43,854 nucleotides of DNA from JAHIVN01 sp018816645 (GCA_043816305.1 JBDRHZ010000030.1:1-43854), one strand, 5' to 3'. Shown: positions 24,055 through 32,402, numbered from the stretch's first letter. The notes: generated from the letters alone by a model not told the origin. Made by a program: numbers and translations.

Positions 24055-25290
24055 ATGGGAAAAAGATTTCGAAAAACTTTGTATATAGTTCTTGCTATCT
24101 GGGTGTTATTTTATGTTGCTATTCTTTTATGCGATGCAAGATTTCACTTTCTGCCTTGGTGGGATATCGCCCTTTATCATGAACTTGCCGGAAAGCTTTT
24201 TTCAGGAGGCGTACCCTATGTTGACTTTACTTTTGAGTATCCGCCTGCCAGTATCCTGATTTTTGCAATTCCAAGGCTACTTTCAAGAGATATTGATGTC
24301 TATAGACAGATATTTCAATTTTTCAATTTCCTGGCAGGGGCAGGTCTGTTAAGTTTATCAGGATTGTACGCCAAGAAAACGGGGATGAACTATAGGAGTG
24401 TGATGATTTTCCAGCTTGCGGGACTCATACTGATATCTCCGATTTTGCTTACCAGATTTGATGTGATTGTAGCTCTTGTAACATTTGGCGGCTTTTACGC
24501 CTATCTTAAAGGAGTTCAGGAAAAGTCGAGACTTAAATATATAGGTTATTTTCTTATAATACTTGCCGGATTCTCCAAATTGTATCCGTTTTTGATTGTT
24601 CCGCTGCTATTTCTTTCTGAGTACAAGCTTCATGGATATAAAATGGTTCTGAAGAGTGTTTTGGTTGCTCTGTTTCTGTGTCTTCCGTTTATCATCTTTC
24701 TGTTGATAGGGAATAGTGGACTTGCAGAATTGCTGAACTATCATAGTGAACGAGGACTTGAAATAGAAAGTACGTATGCATCAGCACTACTGATACTAAA
24801 AAAACTTGGCATAATGGAGAATGTAACTGTGATGTATTCACATGGAAGCTTTGGTGTTTCAGGCCCGGCTGCATCCTTTCTGGCGAGTGAAAGTTTTATT
24901 ATATTGATACTTAGCTATATACTACTTGTGGTTAAAGCATTACTGCTGAAATGGAAAGACAAACCATTTCAACTCTTAGTCAAAATTGTCACTCTTACCG
25001 TACTTTTGTTTATCATCACAAGCAAAGTCTTTTCGACTCAGTACTACATATGGCTTTTTCCCTGGCTGATTTTAGCCATATTTATAGCTTATGATTCTTC
25101 GAAAAGATTTATCATTATATTACTAATCTTGATTAGTGCTTTTCTGGCTTCTTTGATCTTCCCATTCTTGTGGTGGTATTTGGTCGGAGAGAATTCGCTT
25201 GTGATAGGTATCCTTCTTGTTCGAAATCTTATCTTAGGAGTTTTATTTTTCCACCTTCTCAGTACCTTGGTTTCTACGGAAAAGATTTAG
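24055..25290 (+). CDS. GT87-like polyprenol-dependent mannosyltransferase-type membrane protein
   Basis: A 411-aa protein with about ten membrane helices. WWDIALYHELAGKLFSGGVPYVDF in the first outer loop (key residues D and E) and TRFDVIVALVTFGGFYAYL with KLYPFLIVPLLFL are the hallmarks of the GT87/DUF2029 GT-C family, which uses polyprenyl-phosphate sugars on the outer face. It stands alone and divergent from the DPM1-like gene, whose product could supply its donor. Its last 48 bases overlap the convergent cytochrome b5-like gene. Sugar specificity is unknown. Confidence 0.85.
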   Translation: MGKRFRKTLYIVLAIWVLFYVAILLCDARFHFLPWWDIALYHELAGKLFSGGVPYVDFTFEYPPASILIFAIPRLLSRDIDVYRQIFQFFNFLAGAGLLSLSGLYAKKTGMNYRSVMIFQLAGLILISPILLTRFDVIVALVTFGGFYAYLKGVQEKSRLKYIGYFLIILAGFSKLYPFLIVPLLFLSEYKLHGYKMVLKSVLVALFLCLPFIIFLLIGNSGLAELLNYHSERGLEIESTYASALLILKKLGIMENVTVMYSHGSFGVSGPAASFLASESFIILILSYILLVVKALLLKWKDKPFQLLVKIVTLTVLLFIITSKVFSTQYYIWLFPWLILAIFIAYDSSKRFIIILLILISAFLASLIFPFLWWYLVGENSLVIGILLVRNLILGVLFFHLLSTLVSTEKI

Positions 25291-26181
25291 AGGAACCAGG
25301 TAAAGTTTCAGCCTAGTAATGAAGTGTGGAATTGAAATAGTTCCGAAGACTATAGGCCCCTCCACATGCCAGTAAAGAAAGTTGAAGTTCACATTGTATA
25401 ACTCTGGAACCGAAAACCTAATGATCATATAAAAACCAAAGATCGCAGAGGGGAAGAGAGAAATAAAAAGAACTGTATTCCAGAACAAATTGAAGGTCAC
25501 GGGTGCAAGAAGTTTTGATTTCTTTCCTAGTGATGATTTCGAGAGATACCAGCTTAATCCGTAAGTGAACAACGAAGTGAAAAATGGCAAAGCAAAGTTG
25601 TAAGGATTCTTGGGCTGGATCCTGGATTCAATAGTATCTTCAGTGATAGGGGTTTCTTTACCCGTCTTAATCTCTTCAGCTATATCCTTGATTTGTGATG
25701 GAGAGAATTTATATTCAGACCGAAGCTCCTCAAGAGTATCCTTTATCGAATAATTACTCTGGAGATCAAACTCTATAATTGTACGCCGAAGTAATTCGTC
25801 TGAATCTATTACCCATAAATCAGCAATCTCATCTATTGTCAGTGTTTTTAACTCTTGTCCAGAAATTTCAACTGAGTAGAGCTCTTTGTGATTATCGGTA
25901 TCCTGTTGGTCTGTTACTGCAGCAGGTTCTGTACTAGTTTTTTCCTCTGTGCTTGCTGTAGAATCAAGTTCCCCGATATAGTAATTTTCGAGAAGATAAT
26001 ACGAGCTGGTCTTATGATCTCTTCCTACACCAGCTTTATCTTTGAAGTCCTCAGCCATGTCATTACCGCACCATTCTCTAATATCGAGGTACACGTCATG
26101 CTGGTTCAGATAATCCGTTAGATCATAAACTTTGTTTTCAAATACGCACCAGCAATCATTGGGAGCATTATGTGTTGACAC
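25243..26181 (-). CDS. cytochrome b5-like heme protein with C-terminal membrane helices
   Basis: Residues 3-75 form a cytochrome b5-like domain: HNAPNDCWCVFENKVYDLTDYL, axial His28 (QHDVY where HPGG is usual) and His56 (GRDHKTSS), with CGNDMAEDF between. A Thr/Glu-rich linker leads to a helical middle region (LTIDEIADLWVIDSDELLRR, EYKFSPSQIKDIAEEIK), then three or more hydrophobic helices (about residues 195-300). It may pass electrons to a membrane partner. The start is GTG at 26181, because an in-frame TAG lies two codons upstream; the AGGAG that looks like a Shine-Dalgarno site abuts the GTG and is too close to act normally. Confidence 0.75.
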   Translation of the reverse strand: MSTHNAPNDCWCVFENKVYDLTDYLNQHDVYLDIREWCGNDMAEDFKDKAGVGRDHKTSSYYLLENYYIGELDSTASTEEKTSTEPAAVTDQQDTDNHKELYSVEISGQELKTLTIDEIADLWVIDSDELLRRTIIEFDLQSNYSIKDTLEELRSEYKFSPSQIKDIAEEIKTGKETPITEDTIESRIQPKNPYNFALPFFTSLFTYGLSWYLSKSSLGKKSKLLAPVTFNLFWNTVLFISLFPSAIFGFYMIIRFSVPELYNVNFNFLYWHVEGPIVFGTISIPHFITRLKLYLVPLNLFRRNQGTEKVEK

Positions 26182-26263
26182 CTCCTAAGACGAGTAGCTG
26201 CTACTTGCAAAAACTGTTTGACTACTATGGGGATATCTTGGGTACATTACAAATAGGAAATCA

Positions 26264-26293
26264 TTGGAAGTTTTGTCGTTTTTAGTTTATAAT
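26264..26293 (+). promoter_or_regulatory. sigma70-type promoter of the PAS gene
   Basis: TTGGAA (26264-26269), 18-bp spacer, TATAAT (26288-26293), 29 bases before the ATG at 26323. Confidence 0.6.
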
Positions 26294-26322
26294 GAAATTA
26301 CTTAAATCACAGTCTACCTCAT

Positions 26323-27606
26323 ATGAAAACTGTAACTTCCTCAGATTCTGAGATTACCAAACCAGCTTATTCGAAATTACTAAAAGATTTGAAGGAAGAT
26401 CCTTTGAAATTTCTTGATCTTGCTGGTGTCATGATCGTGGTTATTAGTGCCCAAAAAAGGATAGTATATATGAATAAAAAAGGTTGTGAGATACTGGGGT
26501 GTGATCTGAAGAGTATTCAAGGGAAGAACTGGTTCGAAAATTTTATACCTCAGCGGCTCAGAAAGTCAGTTGAAAGTGTGTTTGAAAAGATCATGGCCGG
26601 AGATATAAAGTCAGTAGGGTATTATGAAAACCCCGTTGTTACCAAACGCGGCGAAGAAAAGTTTATCTCCTGGGATAACTATGTATTAGAAGATGAAGAT
26701 GGAAAGATGCTTGGCACCATAAGTTCTGGAAGTGATGTTACACAGAAGAAAAATGCGTTTGAAGATATTATACACAGCGAAGAGAAATACCGGAATTTAT
26801 TTGAAGCAGCGAACGATGCGATTCTGATATATGATTTCGAGGACAACTTCCACGATGCAAATCCAAAAGCGATGGAACTTTTCGGATATAGTAGAGAGGA
26901 AATGCGGACACTTAGGATTCAGAATTTGTATCCAAAACACGCACAATCAAAGCTTACCGAGATGAAGGATAAGCTAAAAGACGACAGGATAGTGACTCTA
27001 GATACTGAGTTTATAAGCAAGTCCGGAGAAAGTTTTACTGGGGAGATTTCCGCCAGCTTGTTTATTTATGGCGGGGAAAAGGTGATTCAGATATTGATTC
27101 GAGAGGTTACTATGAAGAGGAAACTGGAAGAAGATTTAAAGGAAAATGAGAGAAGATTTAGGACTCTTGTAGAAAGCGGCTTTGACGTAGTATTTACTGC
27201 AGGTATGGATGGTATTCTGACTTACATATCACCTGTCATCAAAGAAATAACCGGTTTTTCCCAAGAGGATGTTATAGGTCATTCTTATACTGAATTCTTC
27301 CCAAATACAGAGGATGCTGTCATAAAAGAAGTTATGGCAAAGCTTGGGGCAAGAGAAAGTATCAAGAATGTTGAGATGAAGATGAGAAAAAAGAGTGGAG
27401 AAGAGTTCTTTGTATCAATGAATGCAGCTCCGATTATTGAGGATGAGAAAGTGATAGGAATGCAGGGTGTATTTACTGATATAAGTGAGAGGAAAAAAAC
27501 AGAACTTCAATTAGAAGCAAAAAACGAAGAACTGGAAAAGATAAACAAGATGATGGTAGGTAGGGAACTGAAAATGGCGGAATTAAAGAAAAAAAAAGAT
27601 AGTTGA
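26323..27606 (+). CDS. triple-PAS-domain sensor without an output kinase domain
   Basis: A soluble 427-aa protein with three PAS/PAC units: about residues 30-148 (LAGVMIVVISAQKRIVYMN ... SSGSDVTQKK), 150-272 (FEAANDAILIYDFEDNF ... REVTMKRKLEE) and 275-395 (VESGFDVVFTAGMDGILTY ... GVFTDISERKK). The C-terminus is the coiled coil NEELEKINKMMVGRELKMAE, a linker that commonly precedes or ends PAS sensor proteins; no histidine kinase, GGDEF or other output domain follows. It may signal through partner binding, possibly to the histidine kinase encoded convergently 17 bases away. A nine-A run just before the stop is a possible slippage site. Confidence 0.87.
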   Translation: MKTVTSSDSEITKPAYSKLLKDLKEDPLKFLDLAGVMIVVISAQKRIVYMNKKGCEILGCDLKSIQGKNWFENFIPQRLRKSVESVFEKIMAGDIKSVGYYENPVVTKRGEEKFISWDNYVLEDEDGKMLGTISSGSDVTQKKNAFEDIIHSEEKYRNLFEAANDAILIYDFEDNFHDANPKAMELFGYSREEMRTLRIQNLYPKHAQSKLTEMKDKLKDDRIVTLDTEFISKSGESFTGEISASLFIYGGEKVIQILIREVTMKRKLEEDLKENERRFRTLVESGFDVVFTAGMDGILTYISPVIKEITGFSQEDVIGHSYTEFFPNTEDAVIKEVMAKLGARESIKNVEMKMRKKSGEEFFVSMNAAPIIEDEKVIGMQGVFTDISERKKTELQLEAKNEELEKINKMMVGRELKMAELKKKKDS

Positions 27607-27623
27607 ACAACCGGATAGATATC

Positions 27624-28781
27624 TTAAATATTGTTTCTCGGAAACTCGACTTTGAAACGGCTTCCAACGCCTTTCTTTGACGCCACTGTAATCTTCCCCT
27701 TGTGCAGCCATACTATTTTTTTAGCTATAGCGAGCCCTAAGCCGGCACCTCCAGTTTTCCTAGACCGGGATTTATCTGTTCTGTAAAAACGTTCGAAGAT
27801 TTTCTTTTGTTCAGGTTCAGTAATACCTCTCCCGTGGTCGATAATATCAACTGTTAGAGTGTCTTTATTGTCTGCGAGTGTAACTTCTACAGCGGATTTT
27901 TTCGGGGAGTATTTTATCGCATTTTCGATTAGATTCATGATTGCCCTCTGAAGAAGCTCGAAGTTTCCGGACATAGAAAAATGTTTTCCAGTGATATCAA
28001 GCTGTAACTTTATTCTATTTTCGGATGCTATCTTCCTGAGATTATTTGTAGATTCAGTCACGACATTTTCCAGGCTCAGTTTCCGTTTTTTAACTTGATT
28101 CTCGAGTAGTGCAAGCAGAAGCAAATCCTCAATCAGCTTGTTCATGAATTTTGTTGACTTCCTGGAAGACTCAATCAGGGAGGATATTTCTTTTTTAGTA
28201 ATCTTGTTATCGAGCAGTATCGAATCTAGGTTTGTTTGAATGATAGCAAGAGGCGTCTTGAGTTCATGAGAGGCGTTTTCTATAAATTCCTTCTGGGCTT
28301 CAAATGATAAGTTCAGCCTAGCTATCATTTCATTGAAGTTCTCGATAAGCTCGCTTATCTCATCGCCGGTCTTTTCATAGCTGAGCTTGCTCTTTAAGTT
28401 TTTTATATTAATATTCTTTATCTTTTTATTTAGCTCTTTCAAAGGACTAAGCATCTGTCCAGCTATCAGGTATCCGCCGGCAAAAGAAATCAGGGAAAGA
28501 GGAATTAGAGAAAATAATGTTGTTTTGCGGAAATTTCTCAAATCATTTCCTCTGTACTCCTCAAAAATTTCTCTTTTTTCTTCGTCTAGACTCAGCATTT
28601 TTTCGTAAAGAGAGGGGTTCTTTATCATCATCCTAGGAGGTCCTGATGGTACAAATGTGTTACTTCGGTATAGGTTTGTAACGACAATATTTAATACTCC
28701 TATGAAAAAAACACAGGAAAGTATAAGCAGTAGCGAGTACCAAAATGTAAGCCGGAATCGGATTGTCTTGAATGCCTTCAT
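27624..28781 (-). CDS. two-component sensor histidine kinase (HAMP type)
   Basis: A 385-aa classical sensor: membrane helix 1 (about 12-34), a short extracytoplasmic loop (about 50 residues), helix 2 (about 90-108), HAMP (about 110-160), HisKA with ENASHELKTPLA (His172), and a HATPase domain with the N box NLIENAIKYS, G1 DIIDHGRGI, F box FERFYRT and G2 GGAGLGLAIAKKI. It autophosphorylates and passes phosphate to a response regulator, very probably 29728-30408 upstream on the same strand; an exported protein gene and a terminator lie between them. The small sensor loop suggests detection of a membrane or envelope signal. Confidence 0.95.
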   Translation of the reverse strand: MKAFKTIRFRLTFWYSLLLILSCVFFIGVLNIVVTNLYRSNTFVPSGPPRMMIKNPSLYEKMLSLDEEKREIFEEYRGNDLRNFRKTTLFSLIPLSLISFAGGYLIAGQMLSPLKELNKKIKNINIKNLKSKLSYEKTGDEISELIENFNEMIARLNLSFEAQKEFIENASHELKTPLAIIQTNLDSILLDNKITKKEISSLIESSRKSTKFMNKLIEDLLLLALLENQVKKRKLSLENVVTESTNNLRKIASENRIKLQLDITGKHFSMSGNFELLQRAIMNLIENAIKYSPKKSAVEVTLADNKDTLTVDIIDHGRGITEPEQKKIFERFYRTDKSRSRKTGGAGLGLAIAKKIVWLHKGKITVASKKGVGSRFKVEFPRNNI

Positions 28782-28865
28782 GTGTATGAAACCCTCAAAT
28801 TAATCACTCTTTAATTTGTCCAGTATTAGATTATATAAGATTATCAGGGTTTATGTCAGTATTAT

Positions 28866-28895
28866 CGAAAGAAAGCCCTCCGGGCGGGGAGGGCT
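28866..28895 (-). terminator. intrinsic terminator after the exported-protein gene
   Basis: On the minus strand AGCCCTCC-CCGCCC-GGAGGGCT is a perfect 8-bp stem (28895-28874) followed by TTCTTTCG. It separates the exported-protein gene from the histidine kinase gene, which would then need its own promoter or readthrough. Confidence 0.7.
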
Positions 28896-28953
28896 CTATC
28901 GTCAATTTCCACAGACAACTTTATTTTTCGGGTCCGAAGAATTCTCCCATATC

Positions 28954-29442
28954 CTATCTGTGTCCAAAGTCGCATTCACTATCCATCATCTTCATTCTCA
29001 ACCCTGCTCTTGGACCAATTCTTAATGCATACATAGGGATATCATTTTCATTTGCCCAATCTCTCAGCTCTTGCCAGACTTCCTGCATAGCATCTCTTCT
29101 CTCATCAGCAGTCATTTCCTGACCGCGGATCTCCTCTATCTTTGCCTGTACTTCTTCCATTTTGGTAATGATAAGATCTTTTTGCTCCGAAGTAATCTCA
29201 CCGTTCTCTACTAATTGATCTAGATGCTCATCGATTCTTTCGTCCCTTGTGTCTTCAAATACCTGCGCAACCTCGTCTGGATTTAGACCAAATTTCTCGG
29301 CAAGGTTTTGAATTATCTTTGGATAGCCATCTAACGAATCTTCAGCCAGTACTCGGCCGATTCCAAAGACCCCCGCTATTCCAAGTACTCCTACAAGAGA
29401 TCCGGAAACAACTAAAATTGCAATCGTTTTATTTTTTTTCAC
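28954..29442 (-). CDS. small exported helical protein (DUF2680-like)
   Basis: A 162-aa protein starting with GTG. Residues 1-33 are a signal peptide or anchor (KKNKTIAIL, hydrophobic core, GIGRVLAED). The mature part is helical and acidic: YPKIIQNLAEKFGLNPDEVAQ, a D-R-x-x-R-x-D-E-H segment, then LVENGEITSEQKDLIITKMEE, a pattern of DUF2680-type proteins, and a second helix pair ending in a His/Cys-containing tail. It lies between the response-regulator gene and kinase gene on the same strand, so it may be the target or periplasm-like accessory of this two-component system, similar in logic to Spy/CpxP. That is inference. Confidence 0.7.
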   Translation of the reverse strand: MKKNKTIAILVVSGSLVGVLGIAGVFGIGRVLAEDSLDGYPKIIQNLAEKFGLNPDEVAQVFEDTRDERIDEHLDQLVENGEITSEQKDLIITKMEEVQAKIEEIRGQEMTADERRDAMQEVWQELRDWANENDIPMYALRIGPRAGLRMKMMDSECDFGHR

Positions 29443-29513
29443 TCTTAACTAAATAATAATTTAAATACTTCTGATATTAACCGAAGCAAGTTTATAACAA
29501 CTAAGGTGAATTC

Positions 29514-29540
29514 AAAGTGAAAAAGAGCCAAAGGCTCTTT
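29514..29540 (-). terminator. intrinsic terminator after the response regulator
   Basis: Perfect 8-bp stem AAAGAGCC/GGCTCTTT with a 3-base loop (29522-29540); on the minus strand it is followed by TTCACTTT, so it would stop transcription from the response-regulator gene. It may also work weakly on the plus strand. Confidence 0.6.
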
Positions 29541-29644
29541 CTCGCTTAGTGGCATATGTTTATTTTTTTATGATTTAAGATGATGGTCAATATCAGACTA
29601 AAGGAATGTATCATATGATCGGTGAAGTGAAAGTGATGAAGTGT

Positions 29645-29729
29645 AATCCGTAGGCAGTAGGCTATCAGCTAAAGAAAACTATCCATTGGGTTATTAGAGT
29701 TTACGACTAAAGCTTAAGGTCTACGGATT
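29645..29729. repeat. inverted repeat AATCCGTAG/CTACGGATT downstream of the response regulator
   Basis: Perfect 9-bp arms (29645-29653 and 29721-29729) spaced by 67 bases; the right arm touches the response-regulator stop codon. Similar CTACGG-TTTACGGAT DNA occurs at 37392-37408, so this is probably a dispersed repeat. Nothing gene-like is visible in 29541-29727. Confidence 0.45.
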
Positions 29730-30408
29730 AATGACTACTGATTCTATATCCCTTCCCTCTGATAGTCAGAATAATATTCTTGTTAGGATCAATCTTTTTG
29801 CGGAGTGTCTTGATGTGTGTCTTTAGCGTGTCAGTGAAAAGATCGATTTCGCTGTCCCAAACATGTTCCAGAAGCTCCTCTGTCGAGATGATTTTTTTAC
29901 TGTTGCGAAGAAGGTATTCTAAAATCCCCGTTTCTTTATTGCTAAGTTCTATTTCTGCAATTACTTTTCCTCCTTTGTATTTCTTCACAAGATTTCGATC
30001 TGGGAATAATTCAAAATTATCAAATCTCAGGCTCAAAAGTTTGTTTAAGCTGTTTCGTTTTATGACAGCATTTATTCTCGCTATCAGTTCAGGCAGATCA
30101 AATGGTTTTGTCACATAATCGTCGGCTCCAGAATCAAACCCTTCTAGCTTATCGTATATCTGGCTTCTGGCGGTGAGCATTATTACTGGGGTTGTGTTTT
30201 TCTCCTTTCGGATAATTTGAGAAACTCTGAGGCCATCTACCTCAGGGAGATTTAAGTCGAGCAGTATACAGTCGTAGTTGTTCTTACGTATTGACTCTAA
30301 GGCGCTTTTCCCTTCTGGCGCTACGTCGACAGCAAACCCTTTTTTCTCAAGAGAATTTTTCAGGGGAACAGCTATGTCGTTTTCGTCTTCTACAATTAGA
30401 ATTTTCAT
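29728..30408 (-). CDS. OmpR/PhoB-family response regulator
   Basis: The 226-aa protein has a receiver domain (acidic E7-D8, phospho-acceptor D51 in CILLDLNLP, Thr in MLTARSQ, Lys in VTKPFDLPEL) and a C-terminal winged helix (LSNKETGILEYLLRN, TEELLEHVW, VIRTLRKKI-type helix TLKTHIKTLRKKI, and wing RGKGYRIS). It should be phosphorylated by the histidine kinase at 27624 and bind tandem DNA sites. It is the first gene of the set on the minus strand. No clear binding repeat is visible in its own upstream region. Confidence 0.95.
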   Translation of the reverse strand: MKILIVEDENDIAVPLKNSLEKKGFAVDVAPEGKSALESIRKNNYDCILLDLNLPEVDGLRVSQIIRKEKNTTPVIMLTARSQIYDKLEGFDSGADDYVTKPFDLPELIARINAVIKRNSLNKLLSLRFDNFELFPDRNLVKKYKGGKVIAEIELSNKETGILEYLLRNSKKIISTEELLEHVWDSEIDLFTDTLKTHIKTLRKKIDPNKNIILTIRGKGYRISSH

Positions 30409-30480
30409 TCAGTAGAAACAAGAAATTATCACCAGACATATTTTATCACAAAAAAGTAAACCGAAGGTGAAGTGCTGGGA

Positions 30481-31248
30481 CTAGAGGTTTGAAACCAATT
30501 CAATAGGGCAGTGGTCCGAGCCGAACACGTCTTTTAGAATTTTCGAACTTTTCACTTTTCCTTTTAAGTCTTTGGATACCAAGAAGTAATCAAATCTCCA
30601 TCCGCGATTACTTTCCCTTTTCGGATCCCGCATATGCCACCAGGTGTAGTATCCACCCTTTTTCTGAAATAACCGGAACGTATCTACAAAGCCCATTTTC
30701 AAAAAATTCTCAAACCACTTTCTTTCCTCTTTTAGGAAACCGGATCGATTCTCATTTTCCTTGGGAGCATAGAGATCCAGTTTAGTATGAGCTACGTTCA
30801 AGTCCCCTCCAAGAATGATCGAGTACTTTGATTTTTGTAGAGCTGTTATATACTTCAGAATTTCGCTGTAGAATTTCAACTTAAAGCTTAATCTTTCTTC
30901 CTTTCCAGTTCCGTTTGGAGTATAGAAATTGAGAATTTTAGTATTTTCACAAGTACATTCAATAGTTCTACCCTCAGAGCTAAGGATTTTCGAACTTAGC
31001 TGGTTTGTTACATTATTTATCCCTAGCGATTTCTTATGGTATATTGCGGTCCCGCTGTATCCGGGCTGCTCGGCTGGATTGAAAAGTACTTTGTATCCAG
31101 GAATGTGCTGTAAGAAGAAATTCAGCTGGTCCGGGTGGGCGCGAACTTCCTGCAGCATCATTATATCCGGCTGTATCACGTTCATAAATTCAAGAAATTG
31201 TTTTTCAGTTGAACGCAGACCGTTTACGTTCCAGGAGATGAGTTTCAT
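30481..31248 (-). CDS. xth: exodeoxyribonuclease III / AP endonuclease
   Basis: A 255-aa enzyme of the exonuclease-endonuclease-phosphatase family. Residues are all in place: Asn in SWNVNGLRS (residues 5-13), Glu in MMLQEVRAH, Y-T-P-N-G, G-G-D-L-N-V-A-H (Asp/Asn pair), GRGWRFDYFLVS-type segment (NRGWRFDYFLVS) and the terminal FGSDHCPIEL with catalytic Asp-His. It cleaves DNA 5' of abasic sites and removes 3' blocks in base-excision repair. Length fits the ExoIII group. It is in the minus-strand series between the two-component genes and the zinc-ribbon gene, with separate intergenic gaps. Confidence 0.96.
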   Translation of the reverse strand: MKLISWNVNGLRSTEKQFLEFMNVIQPDIMMLQEVRAHPDQLNFFLQHIPGYKVLFNPAEQPGYSGTAIYHKKSLGINNVTNQLSSKILSSEGRTIECTCENTKILNFYTPNGTGKEERLSFKLKFYSEILKYITALQKSKYSIILGGDLNVAHTKLDLYAPKENENRSGFLKEERKWFENFLKMGFVDTFRLFQKKGGYYTWWHMRDPKRESNRGWRFDYFLVSKDLKGKVKSSKILKDVFGSDHCPIELVSNL

Positions 31249-31293
31249 ATCCGAATGGTACCAGAGAATTTGGAGTATAACAACTGAATCAAG

Positions 31294-31338
31294 TCTGGAC
31301 TTGATTAGTCATGCTGAGTGTGAAACCTCAAGTCCAGA
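31294..31338. repeat. long inverted repeat between zinc-ribbon and exonuclease genes
   Basis: TCTGGACTTGA (31294-31304) and TCAAGTCCAGA (31328-31338) are perfect 11-bp arms with a 23-base loop; the left arm also folds on itself (TCAAGTC-TG-GACTTGA). No T-run follows, so it looks more like a repeat or mRNA-end structure than a plain terminator. Confidence 0.65.
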
Positions 31339-31349
31339 TCAAGCTTATT

Positions 31350-31628
31350 TTACTCCGCGACTTTCACTTTCCCCATCTTTACTGCTGGTGAGCTATCTAC
31401 CATTTGCTTTGCAGCTTTCTTTGATTCTTCTTCACTCATTCCTTGCGTCTGCTGAAGAAACTTTGCCATTCCTTCAAGAAGTTTTTTATAAGGGTGTATG
31501 CCATCTTTTGTTCCGCAGTACTTGCACCAGTCAAGTGATGTATCACCTCCGGGGTAATCATTTTTATCCTTTAGAGGCATCCCGCATACTATGCAGACCT
31601 TTGGTGGTTTGTTGTCATGATGTGACAT
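31350..31628 (-). CDS. small zinc-ribbon protein
   Basis: A 92-aa protein with CIVCGMPLKDKNDYPGGD followed by WCKYCGTKDG, a CxxC...CxxC zinc ribbon of the Zn_ribbon_2 type, then a helical tail (YKKLLEGMAKFLQQTQGMSE). In other bacteria this ribbon is found with AraC-effector/GyrI-type ligand-binding domains, and here a GyrI-like gene lies just upstream on the same strand, which supports a shared role in stress or drug sensing. Function of the ribbon protein itself is unknown. Confidence 0.8.
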   Translation of the reverse strand: MSHHDNKPPKVCIVCGMPLKDKNDYPGGDTSLDWCKYCGTKDGIHPYKKLLEGMAKFLQQTQGMSEEESKKAAKQMVDSSPAVKMGKVKVAE

Positions 31629-31725
31629 ATGATTTGAATAATAAGTTAGATAATTAGATAAATAGATAATTGGATCATTATTAAATTGTTATTTGGTCAT
31701 ATAGATTGATTGTTGAATTGTCAGA

Positions 31726-32355
31726 TTATTTTTCAATTGGCTGTCTAATAATTGTTTTCAGCTTATCCGGAACGACCTTTCTCGGATCCGAGAGGTAAAT
31801 TTCATGATGTTTTCCACTAAGTTTGTAGCCTTGGTCGATGATAAATTTATGCATCTTTCCAATTGTCAGGCCTTCGTCCTTGTAAGCACCAAGATACAAG
31901 GTCTGGACTGATCTGCCTTCTTTGTATTCTTCCAATCTAACTTTATTTATCTTTGGATTGTTAATTTTCTTGTCATTTGCAAGTTGTCCAAGTATCTCGC
32001 CAAGTACCTGTCTGCTTACAAATTCTGGCTGCATGATCATCATTGTCCATTTCCACTTGTCTTTTGGAGTGTCTTTGAACTTTGAAATATCATCAACATA
32101 CCAGAGGCCCTCAAGCGGAGGTACAGTGTAGTCATAAAAGCCCTTTATCTTGAGATTCTTTTTTGGACTCATTTTGATAGAGTATGAAATCTTATAGAGA
32201 GCCTCAACGGCACTCTGATATTCAACTGATGTGTTCGGATCTCCCTGGCCGTCAATCATGAGAAACTTGAGTTTAGGTACATCAATTATTATAAACTTAC
32301 CTTTTGGAGGAGAATATAACTTTTTGTATTTCTTCTTGAAGTCAACTTTTGACAT
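31726..32355 (-). CDS. GyrI-like small-molecule-binding domain protein
   Basis: The 209-aa stand-alone protein opens with KKYKKLYSPPKGKFIIIDVP and KFLMIDGQGDPNTSVEYQSA, followed by ALYKISYSIK and PLEGLWYVDD. These are features of the GyrI-like/SHV-domain family that binds hydrophobic or cationic compounds in a cleft. No DNA-binding domain is attached. Position between TetR and the zinc-ribbon gene, all on the minus strand, suggests a drug-response locus together with the RND pump on the other side of TetR. An A/T-rich spacer with repeated TTAGATAAT-like units follows the gene. Confidence 0.85.
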   Translation of the reverse strand: MSKVDFKKKYKKLYSPPKGKFIIIDVPKLKFLMIDGQGDPNTSVEYQSAVEALYKISYSIKMSPKKNLKIKGFYDYTVPPLEGLWYVDDISKFKDTPKDKWKWTMMIMQPEFVSRQVLGEILGQLANDKKINNPKINKVRLEEYKEGRSVQTLYLGAYKDEGLTIGKMHKFIIDQGYKLSGKHHEIYLSDPRKVVPDKLKTIIRQPIEK

Positions 32356-32402
32356 TTTGGTTAGTTAATTAATAATTAAATTAGCGTATACTACCCATTT
32401 GA

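Noticed and set aside
27576..27606. A frameshift in the nine-A run at the end of the PAS gene
   Set aside because: The alternative frames give only short tails without the charged pattern of the known linker, and this linker often ends the protein.
30929..31657. A 242-codon plus-strand frame across the exonuclease and zinc-ribbon genes
   Set aside because: It is antisense to two well-supported genes and the gap between them, and shows no motif.
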